This document shows, in pieces, positions 1 to 8,328 of a stretch of DNA of 64,000 nt (position 1 is the first letter of the stretch; each line of letters opens with the position of its first letter). The stretch comes from Fervidobacterium sp. UBA5837. GTDB lineage: Bacteria > Thermotogota > Thermotogae > Thermotogales > Fervidobacteriaceae. Position numbers and translations under genes: made by a program. The stretch lies in NCBI GenBank assembly GCA_002432805.1, contig DJGV01000016.1, forward strand, positions 90,325 through 154,324. The letters run 5' to 3'. A model generated the notes under the pieces. That model had not been told where the DNA came from. It searched no databases and was given only the letters and a program-made list of their open reading frames with translations.

Positions 1-689
1 AAGAGGTAAAAGATGGAAAGATTGGATTAACCAACGTAACAATGAAAGTCGAACCGGGCGATTCAAAACCAGAGAGTTTTCTCGTCGCAGGATTAGTCGA
101 CAAGATAGTCAACGCTTGGTTTCATGATCCAGTCATATTTGGAAAATATCCGGAAGAAGCAGTTAAGAACTATTCAGAAAGAGGTATTCAAGTACCATCC
201 GAAGATCTTGAACTTATTTCAAGTCCAATAGATTTCTTTGGAGTAAACTATTATACTCGTACACTGGTCGCATACGATGAAAATAGTCCACTTGGATTTT
301 CGTACGTTCAGGGAGACCTTCCAAAGACTGAGATGGGCTGGGAGATCTATCCACAAGGATTATTCGAAACGCTTGTCAATCTAAAAGAGAGATACAAATT
401 ACCTTTGTACATTACAGAAAATGGCATGGCTGGACCTGATAAAGTTGAAAACGGAAGGGTCAAAGATACATACAGAATAGAATACCTTGAAAAGCACTTT
501 GAAGCTGCCTTATCAGCGATAGAGGCGGGCGTAGATTTGAGAGGATACTTCATATGGTCACTTATGGACAACTTTGAGTGGGCACACGGTTATTCCAAAA
601 GATTTGGAATTGTCTATGTAGACTACGCTACACAAAAGAGGATTTTGAAAGACAGTGCGTTGTGGTTGAAAGACTTTATTAAATCATAA
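1..689 (+). CDS. GH1 family beta-glucosidase, C-terminal part (5' end outside window)
   Basis: This is the C-terminal part of a retaining glycoside hydrolase family 1 enzyme (beta-glucosidase/beta-galactosidase type) that cleaves cellobiose and related beta-glycosides, probably in the cytoplasm. The frame is open from base 3, so the Met at 42 is internal and the N-terminal half, with the acid/base Glu of the usual NEP motif, lies upstream. Visible landmarks are DFFGVNYYTR, the nucleophile motif YITENG, and the substrate-binding stretch LMDNFEWAHGYSKRFGIVYVD near the end. The C-terminus is of normal length for GH1. The neighbouring gene is convergent and they share one terminator. The family assignment is secure; the exact substrate cannot be read from this part. 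Confidence 0.93.
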   Translation, partial: EVKDGKIGLTNVTMKVEPGDSKPESFLVAGLVDKIVNAWFHDPVIFGKYPEEAVKNYSERGIQVPSEDLELISSPIDFFGVNYYTRTLVAYDENSPLGFSYVQGDLPKTEMGWEIYPQGLFETLVNLKERYKLPLYITENGMAGPDKVENGRVKDTYRIEYLEKHFEAALSAIEAGVDLRGYFIWSLMDNFEWAHGYSKRFGIVYVDYATQKRILKDSALWLKDFIKS

Positions 690-730
690 CTATAAGGAAT
701 TACTTTCAAAGCAAGACGATAGCAAAATAC

Positions 731-772
731 AAAGCACGTAAGAAGACTTGGCCATCTTACGTGCTTTATTTT
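731..772. terminator. Bidirectional intrinsic terminator between GH1 gene and fliY
   Basis: A perfect 13-bp inverted repeat (AAAGCACGTAAGA at 731-743, complement at 755-767) has an 11-nt loop and short A/T tracts on both sides. It lies between convergent genes, and its right arm covers the fliY stop codon (766-768). It ends the flagellar operon on the minus strand and the GH1 gene on the plus strand. Confidence 0.75.
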
Positions 773-1854
773 AAGCCGTAAAGCCTTTCTTTGGGACTTA
801 TAATCTCTGTGATCCTAACACCGAAGTTCTCATCTATAACAACTACCTCACCTTTAGCAATGAGCTTGTTGTTAACGTATATATCAACTGGTTCACCAGT
901 TAACTTATCTAACTCTATGAGTGAACCTACGCCAAGTTCCATAACTTCCTTCAACGTAAGTTTTGTTCTACCCAACTCCACAGTTATATTTAGTGGTATA
1001 TCGAAAAGCAGTTGCAACCGTTCATCAATTGCGGCACTTTCATCAGAACTTTGTTGCTGATTTGATCTTCCGAAATCTTCAAATTGTGCCGGTCTCGCTG
1101 CGACGGATGGTTTTTCCTCTTTTCTTGGTGGCTGCACGTTCAGATTAGCAGAAACTGGTGTCTGTCGAGGAGCAGATTGCTGCCTAGGTTTTTCAACTGG
1201 CCGATTAGCTGTACCTGATATCAAATCATGTAACTTTCTCACAAAAGGTATAGGCATGGCGAGAAAGAACTTCGTCGGTTGTAAATCTTCAATGTTCATC
1301 GTAAAGTTCACTTTTGCGACCCGATCAAATTCCTCGCTAATAGGTGGAAACCTCACGGTTGTATCGCCAAAATTAAGTATTTCCACACTCGGTGGTGTAA
1401 TATTAACTGGATTTTTGATCATACCAGAGAGTGAGGTTGCAGCGGTTCCCATCATCTGGTTCATAGCCTCGCCAACCGCACTAAGCTTGAAGTCGTCAAG
1501 TTCAGTGCCTTCTGCTTGTCCCATTCCACCCATCATTATATCTGCTATTTGAGCAGACGTATCCTTTTCTAAAACGAGTACACTAAGTCCCTCAACAATA
1601 CCTTCAAAGTGAATAGTGACGCACACTTTCTCACCCGATAATTCCTTTTTGAGATCGCCCAATGTCAATATTTCAACAGCTGGTGTCGATATGTCTACTT
1701 TTCTACCGAGAATGTCAGAAAGCGCAGTTGCACCACTACCGAGTATGATGTTTCCGACCTCACCTATCATATCTTTTTCCAAATCGGTTAGATTACCGAC
1801 TTGTCCTAGTAAAGCATCTAATTCTTCTTGAGAAAGAAAATCGTTATTCATCAT
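766..1854 (-). CDS. fliY: Flagellar motor switch phosphatase FliY (FliN C-terminal domain)
   Basis: FliY is a cytoplasmic C-ring protein that combines CheY-P phosphatase activity with the FliN switch module. The N-terminus carries a FliM-like CheY-binding peptide (LSQEELDALLG). Two CheC-type centres follow, both intact: D-MIG-E-VG-N near residue 35 with a downstream STP, and S-AVG-E-AM-N near residue 130 with TPP. A low-complexity Gln/Pro/Ser linker leads to a C-terminal SpoA/FliN domain (about the last 75 residues: LQLLFDIPLNITVELG, then the GVRITEI end). I chose the ATG at 1854, which has GAAGGTG six bases upstream; an in-frame start at 1872 has no such site. It overlaps the end of fliM, implying translational coupling, and is last in the flagellar operon. 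Confidence 0.93.
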   Translation of the reverse strand: MMNNDFLSQEELDALLGQVGNLTDLEKDMIGEVGNIILGSGATALSDILGRKVDISTPAVEILTLGDLKKELSGEKVCVTIHFEGIVEGLSVLVLEKDTSAQIADIMMGGMGQAEGTELDDFKLSAVGEAMNQMMGTAATSLSGMIKNPVNITPPSVEILNFGDTTVRFPPISEEFDRVAKVNFTMNIEDLQPTKFFLAMPIPFVRKLHDLISGTANRPVEKPRQQSAPRQTPVSANLNVQPPRKEEKPSVAARPAQFEDFGRSNQQQSSDESAAIDERLQLLFDIPLNITVELGRTKLTLKEVMELGVGSLIELDKLTGEPVDIYVNNKLIAKGEVVVIDENFGVRITEIISPKERLYGLK

Positions 1855-2839
1855 GGTTATCACCTTCTTCAATTATCTCAGTTACTCGTACGGCGTAATT
1901 TCCCTTGTACTGGCCCGGCTTTCCAAAAAATTTTGTTCTCCCATTGACTTCAACATTTATCGGATCATCGTAATGTTCTTTCAATCTGATAACATCACCC
2001 GTTTCCAACGTCAAGATCTCTCCAAGAGATAGTACAGTCTCGCCAATTTTTGCTATAACTTCGACCTTTGTCTTCTGAAGACTAGACCTAAGGTTGTCCA
2101 CATGTTCCTTTGTCACTTCTTTTTGTTTAACTTTGAACCAGCTTTGCGTTGTGAGTTTCTCACTTATTGGCTCTATCAGCGAAGATGGCCAACAGATGCT
2201 CATATATCCCTCTACCTTACTAAAATTCACAAAGAACGTGATTGCTAAGACCATTTCATTACTGGGTACAATCTGTACAAATTGCGGATTTGTCTCAAGC
2301 GATTCAACGACCGGTATGAATGGATGAACCGAAATCCATGCTTGGGAAAGCGATGTGAGTAAGTTCACTACTTCTTTTCTTATAATTCCAGTCTCTATTT
2401 CAGTTGGTATCCTTTTCGTATCAGATACTTCTCCAGGCCCACCTAACAAGATATCCAAGATGCCGTAAAATATCTCCAGGCTCATATTAAGTATAGCACT
2501 ACCCGTAAACTCGCGTGCCGTGAAGATCGTTATGAATGATGGATTGCCTATTGATTTCATGTACTCATCGTACGTCAACTGATCTATTCCAACTACGCTA
2601 ACAGATGTAAATGACCTCAATTTTCCAGAAAAATATGTAGAGACGCTCCTGCCAAAATTCTCGTGAATCATCTGGATAGTTCTTATCTGCTCTTTAGAAA
2701 ACTTCTGAGGCCTCAAAAAGTCATAGGTGCGAATCCTTTTCTCTTCGCCTTCTTTTTTTACTTCCTCAATATTCACTTCTCCTTGCGATAGAGCAGACAA
2801 CAACCTATCTATCTCTTCTTGGCTAAGAACATCAGACAA
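1844..2839 (-). CDS. fliM: Flagellar motor switch protein FliM
   Basis: FliM joins FliG to FliN/FliY in the C-ring and binds phosphorylated CheY to reverse rotation. The N-terminal CheY-binding segment is LSQEEIDRLLSAL. It is followed by the charged linker to YDFLRPQKFSKEQ, the middle CheC-like domain (GxxxTYDEYMKSIGNPS, then FYGILDILLGGPGE) and a C-terminal SpoA domain ending GNYAVRVTEII. The length (about 332 aa) is typical. The start is a TTG at 2839: AGGAGGT (2848-2854) is eight bases upstream, whereas the alternative TTG at 2845 is only two bases from it. It sits between fliL and fliY in the operon. Confidence 0.94.
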   Translation of the reverse strand: MSDVLSQEEIDRLLSALSQGEVNIEEVKKEGEEKRIRTYDFLRPQKFSKEQIRTIQMIHENFGRSVSTYFSGKLRSFTSVSVVGIDQLTYDEYMKSIGNPSFITIFTAREFTGSAILNMSLEIFYGILDILLGGPGEVSDTKRIPTEIETGIIRKEVVNLLTSLSQAWISVHPFIPVVESLETNPQFVQIVPSNEMVLAITFFVNFSKVEGYMSICWPSSLIEPISEKLTTQSWFKVKQKEVTKEHVDNLRSSLQKTKVEVIAKIGETVLSLGEILTLETGDVIRLKEHYDDPINVEVNGRTKFFGKPGQYKGNYAVRVTEIIEEGDNHDE

Positions 2840-2891
2840 TGGCAACTACCTCCTAAATTACCTCACCCTTCATTTCTTCATAAGCCCAAAT

Positions 2892-3422
2892 CTATTGAAC
2901 CGTACTAACTGCCTTTATGTATATGTAAACATTGAGTACACCGTATTTTTCATTCTCACCAGTGAACCCAGTTACTTGGTTAACCGCTTCTCTTATCTGT
3001 TTTTTCAACAAATCAAGTCCTGAAGGCGTGATTAAATCATACCGTTCTTTACCCAGGAAAATCGTCATGAGCGCATCCATTACCTCATCATTCTTCCCTG
3101 CCACGGCAGCTCTGCACGGCTCACTGCCAACGAGTAAAGTGAGCGAATCGACCACTGCAACATCTCTTCCACCCTTGAGTAGGAATGTTTGATAAGTTCC
3201 AGATTGTATCACCACAGCCTTTATCTGAGTAGGATTGCTAGCTGCAGCCTGCGTTTGTTGAGTTTGCTGTGGTTGATTATTTGACCCCAGAAAGAAAAAG
3301 ACTACAAGACTGACTACCAGAGATATGACTAAAGGTAAGACTACAATCTTTACAATGTCAGGTAAGCCTTTTCTTTTCTTCTTTTGGCCCTGTTCTACTT
3401 GAGATTCTGTATCTTCTGGCAT
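2892..3422 (-). CDS. fliL: Flagellar basal body-associated protein FliL
   Basis: FliL is a single-pass inner-membrane protein that forms rings around the stator and supports motor torque. A Lys-rich cytoplasmic stretch (KKKRKG) precedes one transmembrane segment (roughly residues 22-47, IVVLPLVISLVVSLVVFFF). A Gln/Thr-rich periplasmic linker and the conserved C-terminal domain follow (PSGLDLLKKQIREAVN, ending with a strand IYIKAV). The ATG at 3422 is preferred because AGGAG lies eight bases upstream; a GTG at 3431 would overlap motB but sits inside that site. It lies directly between motB and fliM, as expected of a stator/switch operon. Confidence 0.9.
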   Translation of the reverse strand: MPEDTESQVEQGQKKKRKGLPDIVKIVVLPLVISLVVSLVVFFFLGSNNQPQQTQQTQAAASNPTQIKAVVIQSGTYQTFLLKGGRDVAVVDSLTLLVGSEPCRAAVAGKNDEVMDALMTIFLGKERYDLITPSGLDLLKKQIREAVNQVTGFTGENEKYGVLNVYIYIKAVSTVQ

Positions 3423-3423
3423 C

Positions 3424-4299
3424 TTATCCACTCCTCGTCTCGCGTTTGACCAAGATCTCTATCTTCCTGTACATTGCCCTGATGGTTTGAATGTCTGCTT
3501 CGTATTTCTTAGAAAGCTTGTCAACTTCTGATTGATATGTATTAGAATCTATTTTCCCACTTTCGTATTTCTTCTTAAGTTCTGAAAGGTCATAATCATA
3601 ACTGGCCTTCGCAGCCTTCAGCTCTTTAACTACATCCACATCACCTTTTCCAATGGGTATAAATCGGTCAGGCGAATAGAAATAGTCTACATCAAACAAT
3701 CCTGAACGTACTTCTGCTATTCTCTCTATACTCCTTTTTTGCCTTAAATCTGTAAGCAGGAAGTTCACTACGCTTGAAGCCCGCGCACTGCTCAAATGCC
3801 AGTTAGACGGATATATCGATTCAGGCATAAGAGCTCTGTCGTCAGCATATCCTTTAACTTCTATGATATTGGAAGTGTGCTCGATGATAATTGCTCCTAC
3901 CTTTTCTATGACCTCTTTGGCTTGTGCAGTTAGCCTTGCACTTCCAGATTCGAATATCTCAAAATTACTTAGCACAATTACTGTTCCTTCATCTCTTTCT
4001 TCTATTGTAACCCTACCTTTGTACTCTTCAGATTCAGAAATCCTAAGCAAATCTTGGTACACCCCGGGTTTTGAAGAGATCAACGCTTCTTGGCTCATCG
4101 TCTGTCCGCCAGTTAAAACACTCGGCGGACTTCCACCCAACGCAACACTCATACCAACAGCTGCTTGCTGATACTTACCGGGGGATATAGTAGACATCGA
4201 AAAAAGCAAAACAAAAAATGTTAGAAGAAGAGTTACCATGTCCCCATATGTATTTAACCACTCTGCCACTGACTTACAAACACATTTATCCTTTGCCAT
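3424..4299 (-). CDS. motB: Flagellar motor stator protein MotB
   Basis: MotB anchors the stator to peptidoglycan and carries the proton- or sodium-binding Asp. The short N-terminus precedes a single membrane helix with the conserved plug region: WLNTYGDMVTLLLTFFVLLFSMS, where Asp20 of YGDMVTLLL is the ion-binding residue. The C-terminal half is an OmpA-like peptidoglycan-binding domain (FEIFESGSARLT, VKGYADDRA, NWHLSSARASSVVNFL). A charged coiled-coil-like tail of about 55 residues follows, longer than in E. coli MotB. The start codon overlaps the motA stop by one base (TAATG), so translation is coupled. Confidence 0.94.
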   Translation of the reverse strand: MAKDKCVCKSVAEWLNTYGDMVTLLLTFFVLLFSMSTISPGKYQQAAVGMSVALGGSPPSVLTGGQTMSQEALISSKPGVYQDLLRISESEEYKGRVTIEERDEGTVIVLSNFEIFESGSARLTAQAKEVIEKVGAIIIEHTSNIIEVKGYADDRALMPESIYPSNWHLSSARASSVVNFLLTDLRQKRSIERIAEVRSGLFDVDYFYSPDRFIPIGKGDVDVVKELKAAKASYDYDLSELKKKYESGKIDSNTYQSEVDKLSKKYEADIQTIRAMYRKIEILVKRETRSG

Positions 4300-5090
4300 T
4301 ACGCACCAGCTCCCTGGGTTTGGGCTTCATACTTCTTCCTTTCAGATGTTGGTAGGTAAGATTTCAGCTTTTCTTCAAGCACTCTTGGATTCTCACCAGC
4401 CTGTATCGATATCACACCTTCAAGTACCATCCTTTTTGATAATTCTAAGTCTGCAGACCTTTTTGACATCTTTTCAGCAACTGGAAGCCCAACAATATTG
4501 GCAAGTATCGAACCGTAAAGCGTTGTTATCAATGCAATAGCCATTGAAGGTCCTAAGGTTTCAGGGTTATTCAATTGTTGCAGCATTATGATAAGCCCAA
4601 CAAGTGTACCTATCATACCAAATGCTGGACCAAATGTACCAAGAGAGTCAAAGAAGGCTTTTTCATCCATCATCTCTGCTGTGGCTCTATCTATTTCTAT
4701 TTCCATCATGCTCCTAAGTACTTCCGGTTCTGTTCCATCGACGACAAGTTGCACTGCTTTTTTTAAGAAAGGATCTGTAATTTCCTCTAAATTTGCTTCC
4801 AGAGAAAGCAGTCCTTCTCTTCTCGCCTTTTCAGAGAAGGTAACAAGCGTTCTCAAATTACCAACGTAATCAATCTTCGGTTCCCTGATTGCTCTCATGA
4901 TAACACCAACAATGCCAAAAACAACATTTTTCTTATTCGCTGTTATGGCAGAGGATAGTGCACCACCAAACGTTATGACAATCGATGGTATATTTATAAA
5001 TGTGGACATCTCACCGGAACCGCTTATTATTCCGTAGAACATGAGAATAAATCCTAAAATCACACCTATGATAACAGTTATATCCATCAT
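4299..5090 (-). CDS. motA: Flagellar motor stator protein MotA
   Basis: MotA is the multi-pass stator subunit that converts ion flux into torque on FliG. Four hydrophobic segments are visible: near residues 3-22, 32-52 (INIPSIVITFGGALSSAI), and the paired C-terminal helices with the typical GTFGPAFGMIGTLVGLI and MAIALITTLYGSILANIVGLP. The long cytoplasmic loop between helices 2 and 3 has the Arg/Glu residues that contact FliG (RREGLLSLE, DGTEPEVLRSMMEIEID). The start overlaps the flbD stop by four bases (ATGA). The ion (H+ or Na+) cannot be decided from sequence alone. Confidence 0.95.
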   Translation of the reverse strand: MMDITVIIGVILGFILMFYGIISGSGEMSTFINIPSIVITFGGALSSAITANKKNVVFGIVGVIMRAIREPKIDYVGNLRTLVTFSEKARREGLLSLEANLEEITDPFLKKAVQLVVDGTEPEVLRSMMEIEIDRATAEMMDEKAFFDSLGTFGPAFGMIGTLVGLIIMLQQLNNPETLGPSMAIALITTLYGSILANIVGLPVAEKMSKRSADLELSKRMVLEGVISIQAGENPRVLEEKLKSYLPTSERKKYEAQTQGAGA

Positions 5091-5290
5091 TCATCACCTA
5101 CCGTTGGTGGCAAAAATATCTTCTTCTTATATTCTAACACTTTTTTTACGACTTCTTCAATTGGTTCTGCAACAATGTACTTCTTACCATTGAATAAAGT
5201 TATGGTAGTATCCGGATTGGCTTCTATCTTCTCAATGTATTCAGCATTTATGTAGAATTCTTTACCATTCAAGGTTGTGACTCTGATCAC
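5087..5290 (-). CDS. flbD: FlbD family flagellar protein
   Basis: This small 67-aa protein of the FlbD (SwrD) family sits between flgE and motA in many Gram-positive bacteria, spirochaetes and Thermotogales; in Bacillus the homologue raises motor torque. Typical features are the opening MIRVTTLNGKEFYINAEYIE, the TITLFNGKKYIV core and a Lys-rich C-terminus. The start is GTG with AAGGTGA just upstream. It couples to motA through an ATGA overlap. The family assignment is firm; the biochemical role is inferred from relatives. Confidence 0.9.
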   Translation of the reverse strand: MIRVTTLNGKEFYINAEYIEKIEANPDTTITLFNGKKYIVAEPIEEVVKKVLEYKKKIFLPPTVGDE

Positions 5291-5344
5291 AACATCACCT
5301 TCTATTGATTCTGTATTCTACTTTCTTTACTATTTACAAATCTA

Positions 5345-7657
5345 CTATCTCCTAAGATTCACAACTTCTTGAAGTATCTGGTCAGCAGTAGTTATCGTTC
5401 TCGCATTTGCTTGGAAACCTCTTTGAGCGATTATGAGTTTTGTAAATTCTTCAGAAAGGTCAACATTTGACATCTCGAGTGCACCAGCAACCAAAGAACC
5501 AAATCCACCTTTGCTTGGTTGACCAATTCTCGCTGTGCCACTATTCGCACTCTCACCATACAGAGAATTTCCAGATTCGATAAGTCCTGCTGGATTGTTG
5601 AACGTTGCCAATGCAACTTTACCCAACGTATCAACTAAGCCATTTGTAAATGAACCAACGATATCTCCATTTTCCGATATTGAGAATGACTCCAAGACCC
5701 CTTGTGCATTACCGTCTTGACTTTTTACAAATGCATCACCGAGCGCAGCAAATTGTGTTACACCATTCAAATCAAGTTTTATCTTAACAGTACCGTCCCC
5801 GTTCTCTCCTGCATCAAATTGAATGGCATCGATATTTTCTCCTTCACTGATACGGCCGTTCGCAGGATTAAAAGAATTCACAGCCAACAATCTACCCGTC
5901 TTATCAAACCTTGCAACACCATACGTACCACCCATAATTTCTGATGCAGTGTCGTAATTCGACAGGTACTTGATATTCTCGCCCGACGCACTTCTCATTC
6001 TGAACGCCCATACATTTTCCTTATCGTCATAAACTGAGGCAAGCTTTACAAAATCTGTGTAAATCGTGTAAGGATTACCGAGTGAGTCGTATACCTGTGT
6101 AGATGTAGTGTAAAATGGTGACTGGAAAGATGCAACTGCGAAATTCGTTGGATTATCTGCTTCATAAAACCTTGGTTCGCCTGCACCTGGAATTGTTAAT
6201 AAATCAACCTTTGATGGTTGGTAAATATTATCAACGTAAGCATTATCAAGCTTAAAGTTAGTGTCATACACAGTATTATCACCATTGAGAAGTAATGTGT
6301 TGTATATTCCAACAACATCACCAGAAACTGAATCTTTGGCGATTCTTGTAACTCCATACTTTCCTTGCGTGTACTCGAAATTCACTCTTCCGCTTGCACC
6401 ATCGGATGTTGCAGTAACAACCTCAGAACCAAACATCTTTCCATTGATCATGACTCTGACTCTGTACTGTGTTCCGGCAATTAAAGAGGGATCCGATATA
6501 TTCTGAGTACCTGCTGCATTTATATCCTGTGCTGCTATGGCAGTTGGAGTTCCATCCATATTCTCCACAACATATTGGACGGTAAAATTCCTTGTCAATT
6601 GTCCTGAGACCGTTGATGAGACACTCTGAAAATCGAATTCCATATCGCTGGGCATAACCTCTTGAGTAGACGATGCGACTTCTATCGTGTACGTCTGGCC
6701 ATCAACGAGTTTTTCGGAGATCATCTGTTCTGTTAAATTACCATTCAAAACATTCCTCGATAGAGTATCTACAATTTTTCCTGTAGAATCTCTTATTATG
6801 AACAGATAATTACCATCTTGCTGTTGGACTGGTGTTGTGATATTTAATACCCCTAAGTTAGCTGTTCCGGACATAGACTGCTTTATCGCACCAGAACTTA
6901 CAACATTACCGAACTTGTCGAATTTTATGTACACTTTTCCATCCATCTTGTCATCAAGATTCGCATCGATCTTTGCCGTGTATATTTGATAATCTCCAAA
7001 AGTATCCTCGAGACCTCCAAGGTCTCTTTCAAAGACAACTTTTGTGTTTACCGTTCTACCTCCGTAGCCATTCAACGCAATAACAAGTTTCTCAGGTCCT
7101 ACTCTTGAATCCAGATTTCCAGAAAGTACCATTCGTGAGGTCTGTTTTGCTGCCATGCTCAATCCAGAAGAAATCTGCATCTTTCCTATAGGTCTATTCG
7201 TATCTATGAATCTCTTGCCCGTTAATGGATCCACTTCTGCAACCCAGCCTTGTAATTCCAAACCAGTAGTTGGTTGCACAATGGTACCACTGAGATCAAG
7301 GTCAAAATTTCCTGCCCTCGTATAGTACTGCCTTTGACCATTGGAAAGGATGAAAAACCCTTCTCCTTGAATTGCAAGGTCTGTCTTCTTTCCGGTGTTT
7401 TGAAAACTGCCTTGGTTCATCAATTTGTCGATCGATGCAACACGTATACCGTAACCTATCTGCTTCGGATTCGTGCCACCAGTATTATCGGTTGCTCTTC
7501 GTGACATATCCAATATTTGAGAAAAATTCGTTGCATACGTAACCCTTGAGCCCTTAAATCCGGTTGTGTTAACATTTGCGATATTGTTACTCACCACATC
7601 GATCTCTTGTTGGAATCCCTGTAGGCCAGAGACACCACTATAGAGCGATCTCATCAT
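5345..7657 (-). CDS. flgE: Flagellar hook protein FlgE (large form)
   Basis: FlgE polymerises into the flagellar hook after export by the flagellar type III apparatus. The N-terminal rod/hook domain (MRSLYSGVSGLQGFQQEID, then SNNIANVNTTGFKGS) and the C-terminal counterpart (SNVDLSEEFTKLIIAQRGFQ, then ARTITTADQILQE) are both intact. The central FlgE/F/G core has GEGFFIL, the QYYTRAGNFD segment and LQGW. At 770 aa it is far longer than the usual 400-450; the extra length is a variable, surface-exposed middle region (roughly residues 190-500). A strong GAGGTGA site precedes the start. It follows flgD in the operon. Confidence 0.93.
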   Translation of the reverse strand: MMRSLYSGVSGLQGFQQEIDVVSNNIANVNTTGFKGSRVTYATNFSQILDMSRRATDNTGGTNPKQIGYGIRVASIDKLMNQGSFQNTGKKTDLAIQGEGFFILSNGQRQYYTRAGNFDLDLSGTIVQPTTGLELQGWVAEVDPLTGKRFIDTNRPIGKMQISSGLSMAAKQTSRMVLSGNLDSRVGPEKLVIALNGYGGRTVNTKVVFERDLGGLEDTFGDYQIYTAKIDANLDDKMDGKVYIKFDKFGNVVSSGAIKQSMSGTANLGVLNITTPVQQQDGNYLFIIRDSTGKIVDTLSRNVLNGNLTEQMISEKLVDGQTYTIEVASSTQEVMPSDMEFDFQSVSSTVSGQLTRNFTVQYVVENMDGTPTAIAAQDINAAGTQNISDPSLIAGTQYRVRVMINGKMFGSEVVTATSDGASGRVNFEYTQGKYGVTRIAKDSVSGDVVGIYNTLLLNGDNTVYDTNFKLDNAYVDNIYQPSKVDLLTIPGAGEPRFYEADNPTNFAVASFQSPFYTTSTQVYDSLGNPYTIYTDFVKLASVYDDKENVWAFRMRSASGENIKYLSNYDTASEIMGGTYGVARFDKTGRLLAVNSFNPANGRISEGENIDAIQFDAGENGDGTVKIKLDLNGVTQFAALGDAFVKSQDGNAQGVLESFSISENGDIVGSFTNGLVDTLGKVALATFNNPAGLIESGNSLYGESANSGTARIGQPSKGGFGSLVAGALEMSNVDLSEEFTKLIIAQRGFQANARTITTADQILQEVVNLRR

Positions 7658-7671
7658 ATGTCTTCACCTCT

Positions 7672-8328
7672 TCATGCGTAGATTTCTGATATTTGTGAGA
7701 TGTCGTAAACAACGCCATTTATCACTATCTTTATATTGTTGCCATCGAATTGCACACCGCTTATCGTTCCACTCTCAACACATGGAATTTCTTCTAACGT
7801 TCCATCAGAAGTCGTTTTCATCAATTTAAATGAATACCGACCATCTTCAACTTTTGTTCCGGAACTGTCCTTCCCATCCCAAGCTAATATCTGCATACCT
7901 TCACTTAATTGACCTAAGTGTTCTTCATTAACGACCTTCCCATTCTCATCGTATATCTGCACAATGACGTTTGCATCAGAATCAAGGCTGAAAATCTTTG
8001 CCTCAGGTGTACCATCACTAACATCTATTGTGTTTGTTTTCACAACTGCAGTTTTGCCTATCATCGATACCGATTGAGTCCTATAAAGTTGTGATGCGGT
8101 ATCAACGAACGTTTGAACAGATTTGCTCATGTTCATAATCTGCTCTACTGAGGAAAGCTGAGACATCTGAGCTATGAAGTCCTGATCCTTCATAGGTTCG
8201 AGTGGGTCTTGATTCCTGAGCTGCGTTGTTAGTATCCTAAGAAATGCTTCTTTATCAAGCTCCTTCTTTATGGTCCTGTCACTTTCCGTTGTGAACAGGT
8301 TAGACACCGAATTCACGTTCATCATCAT
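7672..8328 (-). CDS. flgD: Flagellar hook-capping protein FlgD
   Basis: FlgD is the scaffold cap that allows FlgE subunits to assemble into the hook. The conserved N-terminal segment is present (DKEAFLRILTTQLRNQDPLE, followed by MKDQDFIAQMSQLSSVEQI). The C-terminal FlgD Ig-like/tudor portion follows (VQIYDENGKVV, WDGKDSSGTKVEDGRYSF). At 218 aa it is of normal size. Its start lies within the 3' end of fliK (29-nt overlap) with GGGTGAT upstream, so the two are probably translationally coupled. Confidence 0.93.
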   Translation of the reverse strand: MMMNVNSVSNLFTTESDRTIKKELDKEAFLRILTTQLRNQDPLEPMKDQDFIAQMSQLSSVEQIMNMSKSVQTFVDTASQLYRTQSVSMIGKTAVVKTNTIDVSDGTPEAKIFSLDSDANVIVQIYDENGKVVNEEHLGQLSEGMQILAWDGKDSSGTKVEDGRYSFKLMKTTSDGTLEEIPCVESGTISGVQFDGNNIKIVINGVVYDISQISEIYA